From Actinomadura nitritigenes (GTDB lineage: Bacteria; Actinomycetota; Actinomycetes; Streptosporangiales; Streptosporangiaceae): 64,000 nucleotides of DNA. Below, one piece after another: positions 61,041 to 64,000 of the stretch. The notes under the pieces are model-generated. The model saw only the letters and a list, made by a program, of their open reading frames with translations, was not told the origin of the DNA and searched no databases. Made by a program: the position numbers and the translations under genes. The stretch is taken from the NCBI RefSeq assembly GCF_017573545.1, contig NZ_JAGEOK010000037.1, positions 1 through 64,000 of the forward strand, read 5' to 3'. Numbering within the stretch: the first letter of the stretch is position 1; each line of letters opens with the position of its first letter.

Positions 61041-61364
61041 ATGACCGCAACACCCACCGGCTATGTGACCGTCGTCTGGGACGCAAAGGCGAAGGCGGGC
61101 AGGGAGGACGACCTCAAGGCGTTCATCACGGCCGCCGTCACCCCCTCGCGCAACGACCCCGGCAACATCGACTACGAGGCCCACGAAGTCGACGGCCGAC
61201 CTGGCGAGTTCGTCATCTACGAACGCTGGGAGACACGCGCCCACCTCGACGCACACCTCGACGCGCCCCGGATGCGGGAACTCGTCCCGCAGATGCTCGA
61301 ACTGTTGGACGGATCCATCGAGGACGGCATCCGCCTGCTGCGCCCGTTCCGCCCCGCCCACTAG
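61041..61364 (+). CDS. Antibiotic-biosynthesis-monooxygenase-like protein
   Basis: 107-residue ABM-fold protein: GYVTVVWDAKAKAGREDDLK, then DPGNIDYEAHEVDGRPGEFV and IYERWETRAHLDAHL. These dimeric ferredoxin-like enzymes oxidise quinol or polyketide substrates without cofactor, or detoxify aldehydes and quinones. AAAGGAATC precedes ATG 61041. It lies 72 bp after the alpha/beta hydrolase and is probably co-transcribed. Confidence 0.9.
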   Translation: MTATPTGYVTVVWDAKAKAGREDDLKAFITAAVTPSRNDPGNIDYEAHEVDGRPGEFVIYERWETRAHLDAHLDAPRMRELVPQMLELLDGSIEDGIRLLRPFRPAH

Positions 61365-61487
61365 AGGAGGACGCCCGCCGACGTCGATGCCGACGGGACG
61401 CACCGCAGCAAACCAATCCCGCGGGTGCTCCCGGTAACCGCTTTCCGGGAGCACCCGCTCCGACGACCCGCACAGGAGAGACACGAC

Positions 61488-62180
61488 ATGACCACCACAT
61501 TGATCACCGGCGGCAACAGGGGGCTCGGCCACGAGATCGCGCGCCGACTCGTCCAGGCGGGCCACACGGTCTGGATCGGAGCCCGGGACGCCGAGAACGG
61601 ACGCAAGGCCGCCGACCGGCTCGGCGCCGGCTTCGTCCAGCTGGACGTGACCGACGACGCGTCGGTCGGCGCGGCGGTCGAGACGCTGCGCGCGCGGGCC
61701 GGCCACCTGGACATTCTCGTCAACAACGCCGGGGTCCTCGGCGAAGTGACCGCACCCGAGGACATGACGGCCGACCAGATCCGCCACGTCTACGAAACCA
61801 ACGTCTTCGGCCTGGTGCGCGTCACGCACGCGTTCCTGCCCCTGCTGCGGAAGGCAGCCGCCCCGTCCGTCGTCAACGTCACCAGCGGTATGGGGTCGTT
61901 CACGCTGACCCACGACCCGGAGCGGGTCGAGTCGCACTATCCGCTCGCCGCCTACGGCTCGTCGAAGAGCGCGGTCACCATGCTGACCATGCAGTACGCC
62001 AGGGCCATCCCCGACGTCCGCTTCAACGCGGTGGACCCCGGCCAGACCGCGACCGAGTTCACCGGCCACATCGGGCAGAGCGTCGAGGAGGGCGCGGAGG
62101 CGGCGGTGCGTATCGCCACCCTGGGGCCCGACACGCCCACCGGCACGGTGACCGACCGCGCCGGCGCACTCCCCTGGTGA
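61488..62180 (+). CDS. Short-chain dehydrogenase/reductase (complete)
   Basis: 230-residue SDR. The NAD(P) motif is TLITGGNRGLGHEIARRLVQ; NNAGVLGEV follows; catalytic Ser is in NVTSGMGSF, with Tyr and Lys in YGSSKSAVTMLT. The C-terminus DPGQTATEFTGHIG is typical. ATG 61488 is preceded by AGGAGAGACACG. It follows the monooxygenase-like gene with a 123-bp gap and completes the hydrolase, monooxygenase, reductase group. Substrate unknown. Confidence 0.93.
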   Translation: MTTTLITGGNRGLGHEIARRLVQAGHTVWIGARDAENGRKAADRLGAGFVQLDVTDDASVGAAVETLRARAGHLDILVNNAGVLGEVTAPEDMTADQIRHVYETNVFGLVRVTHAFLPLLRKAAAPSVVNVTSGMGSFTLTHDPERVESHYPLAAYGSSKSAVTMLTMQYARAIPDVRFNAVDPGQTATEFTGHIGQSVEEGAEAAVRIATLGPDTPTGTVTDRAGALPW

Positions 62181-62394
62181 CGGCGGCAGGCCCCACCCCG
62201 CGACAGTCCTGGCAACCACACCCCACCCGGCGCACCGGTCAGGGCCCACGGGCCCTCACCGAGGGAATCAGGACTCACTCTCCAAGCCCCTGAGACCACC
62301 TTGTCCGGCGCGGGGAACTCCCCCGGATCGGACCACCAGCCCGGCGTCGATCCCGCGGTCGCAGCGATCGGTACCCACGAGAAGGAAGATCACG

Positions 62395-62640
62395 ATGGAC
62401 GAACGACTCGAGGAACTCGGCGCCCTACAGGCGGCCTTCGCCGGGCGTGCACAGATACAGCAGTGGGCGCAAGGTGCCGAGCTGCTCGCTCTGCTGCAGG
62501 CGGCATCGGACACGAAAACGCTCGACCTTCTGACACGGCCCATCACCGCGGAGGCCCTCGCCACAGTCACATCGCAAACAGTTTCGGAGAGGGCGTTTGG
62601 TCCTTATATGAGGGGAATGTGCAGGTTCTCGTGCGGCTAG
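62395..62640 (+). pseudogene. 5' fragment of an interrupted gene (methyltransferase-like N-terminus?)
   Basis: 81 codons (DERLEELGALQAAFAGRAQI and ELLALLQAASDTKTLDLLTR), with the helical look of the N-terminal winged-helix part of some methyltransferases. The coding character stops near 62580, close to the IS5-like element. It starts with AAGGAAGATCACG before ATG 62395. The family assignment is a guess; the truncation is clearer. Confidence 0.45.
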
Positions 62641-62846
62641 CTGCGGCCGGACAGAGAGATGAGAGATAGCTGCTTTCGTTGAGGCTTGTGGAGCATCGGA
62701 CCAGCATGTTTCGTGGTCGTTATTCTATCTCATTCCGAAAACGCGGGTTGCGTCCGATGCTGGCCCGGTGGCGGCGAAGCTCCGACTTGCTGACCTGACC
62801 AAGACGTCTATGGCCGGGCTCGACGGCACGGCGTTACGCCGAGGTC

Positions 62847-63685
62847 ATGACCCCCGAACGCGGCTACCCCAGCGACCTGTCGGATGCCCGATGGGAATTG
62901 ATCGAGCCGGCCCTGATCGCCTGGCGCGACCGGCGTCGCGCCGGCGCCTTGGACATCGGCCGTCCACCCGAACACGACCTGCGCACCATCATGAACGCCA
63001 TCCTGTACGTCGACCGCACCGGCATCCCCTGGCGCTACCTGCCGCACGACTACCCGCCCTGGCAGACCGTCTACGGCTACTTTCGAGCATGGCGCGACGA
63101 CGAGGTCTTCACCCGGCTGTCGGGACTGCTGCATCGCCTGGTCCGCATCCGCGAGGGCCGCTGCGCCCAACCCAGCGCCGGCGCGATCGACGCCCAAAGC
63201 GTCAAGACCTCAGGCAACGTTCCGGCCACCGACCAGGGCATCGACGCCGCCAAGAAGATCGTCGGCCGCAAACGCAGCATCGTGGTCGACACCCTCGGCC
63301 TCTTGCTGGCCGTCCTGGTCACCGCCGCCTCTGTCCAAGACTCGATCGCCGGCACCACTCTGATCAACCAGATCGCCGGCCGGCAGCCCGCCCTCCGCGC
63401 CATCTGGGTGGACGGCGGCTACCGCCAACACCTGGTCGAACACGCTGCTGCGGTCGGCATCGACATGCAGATCGTCCAACGCCCGCCAGGCGTCCGGGAT
63501 TCACCCCGCTACCACGCCGTTGGGTGGTCGAACGCACCCTCGGCTGGCTCATGCTGCACCACCGCCTGGTCCGCGACCACGAGACCCTCCCGGCCAGTTC
63601 CACCGCCATGATCCACCTCGCAATGATCGACCTCATGAGCCGCCGCCTCACCGGCGAATCCACTCCCACATGGCGGGGCACCTGA
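62847..63685 (+). mobile_element. IS5-like transposase, one-base frameshift
   Basis: MTPERGYPSDLSDARWELIE starts an IS5-group DDE transposase. GIPWRYLPHDYPPWQTVYGY follows, with catalytic Asp in GAIDAQSVKTSG and Asp in IWVDGGYR. Near 63500 the frame QRPPGVR must shift by one base to reach FTPLPRRWVVERTLGWLMLH, which holds the catalytic Glu and runs to 63685. A G appears lost from a GGGG run. Either the element is dead or this is a sequencing error; a programmed shift is less likely this late in the gene. Confidence 0.88.
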
Positions 63686-63902
63686 CCCGGAATCAAACGG
63701 AACTCACAGGATGAAACGCCCAGTAAGCGATCTGCAGGCCGCGTGATGTGCGCGCATGTTCGCTCGTTGTTTGCTCGTATGTCGCAGAACGGCGCGTCAG
63801 GGGCCCGCACGGAGCGTCATCAGCGTGGGCCTTTCAGCGGACAGAGCGGCACAGAACCGTACGGGTCGTCAGTGGCTGGCATGGGGATCCTGGGGACGCA
63901 GG
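63686..63902. other. Intergenic stretch beyond the IS element
   Basis: No gene. The right part of the IS5-like element may end near 63715 (AACGCCCAGTAAGCG). TTCAGCGGACAGAGCGGCAC at 63832 resembles a tRNA D-arm but has no matching acceptor stem. Confidence 0.35.
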
Positions 63903-63950
63903 GGTCTTCTAAACCGACGGTCGCGGGTTCGAATCCTGCCGGGCGCGCCA
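63903..63950 (+). other. tRNA-Arg(TCT) 3'-half, probable attachment site
   Basis: GGTCTTCTAAACC (anticodon loop CTTCTAA, anticodon TCT), then GACGGTCG, T-arm CGGGTTCGAATCCTG and CCGGGCGCG with an encoded CCA. It is the 3' half of tRNA-Arg; the upstream 40 bases do not form the expected D-arm and 5' acceptor. As with the tRNA-Val half at 51437, it may be an att remnant of an integrative element. Confidence 0.75.
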
Positions 63951-64000
63951 CCCCTGACCAGGGTAAACATGTGCTTACACACCAAGATCCACACCCGATA

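Noticed and set aside
63830..63860. D-arm-like sequence before the tRNA-Arg 3' half
   Set aside because: No acceptor or anticodon-stem 5' strand that pairs with the 3' half, so a complete tRNA is not supported.
1..64000. CRISPR array, rRNA, riboswitch
   Set aside because: No regularly spaced repeats, rRNA or convincing riboswitch core was seen on either strand.

Overview
This is high-GC DNA with genes and style typical of a filamentous actinomycete. Indicators are frequent GTG starts, ATGA/GTGA start-stop overlaps, an F420-type (LLM class) oxidoreductase, a DUF4132 protein, a NarL-type two-component system and IS5-like and integrase-core transposases. Assignment to Actinomadura or its relatives (Streptosporangiales) is only an inference from gene style. 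No rRNA gene, complete tRNA or CRISPR array was seen.

Left part (1-22.9 kb): a gene-poor edge, two small hypothetical genes, an AhpD-like protein and a YceI-like protein. Next comes a catabolic and transport cluster (4.67-13.24 kb): CoA-transferase, NitT/TauT-type ABC importer, metal-dependent amidohydrolase/decarboxylase, ADP-forming acyl-CoA synthetase and a TetR repressor. Eight copies of a 15-bp operator of form CTGAY-N5-RTCAG are spread over all its promoters, so it looks like one TetR regulon. After it lie a small protein plus Tat-exported amidase pair, a GT39-like membrane glycosyltransferase, a PD-(D/E)XK nuclease-like protein, a frameshifted DUF4333-like lipoprotein gene, an AraC regulator and a beta-propeller-like lipoprotein.

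Middle part (23.1-34 kb): a nine-gene minus-strand operon for an aromatic compound. It encodes two flavoprotein hydroxylases, two type I extradiol dioxygenases, a meta-cleavage-product hydrolase, a NahE/PhdJ-type hydratase-aldolase, an aldehyde dehydrogenase, a class II aldolase-fold protein and a Dabb protein. A divergent TetR gene follows, with a palindromic operator between. The logic is hydroxylation, ring opening, removal of pyruvate and oxidation of the released aldehyde.

34-49.7 kb: gene fossils (nitrate reductase, HTH protein), an Lrp regulator, an LLM oxidoreductase plus deaminase pair, an epoxide hydrolase with a divergent WYL regulator, a PntA fossil, an esterase, a frameshifted NAD-dependent epimerase/reductase gene with a divergent TetR, a DUF4132 protein, and a four-gene ABC exporter/two-component operon.

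49.9-64 kb is a mobile-element and gene-remnant zone: an integrase-core transposase with an internal deletion, an integrase 3' end next to a tRNA-Val 3'-half (probable attachment site), a second recombinase relic, and remnants of an SDR, a peptidase, a TOPRIM nuclease and a DEAD/DEAH helicase. Intact genes are an aldehyde dehydrogenase, an LtrA pair, a large LuxR regulator, an alpha/beta hydrolase, a monooxygenase-like protein and an SDR. The most striking structure is a 148-bp leader present twice (52,090 and 59,999) that ends exactly at the start codons of two unrelated genes. The window closes with an IS5-like element with a one-base frameshift and a tRNA-Arg 3'-half.
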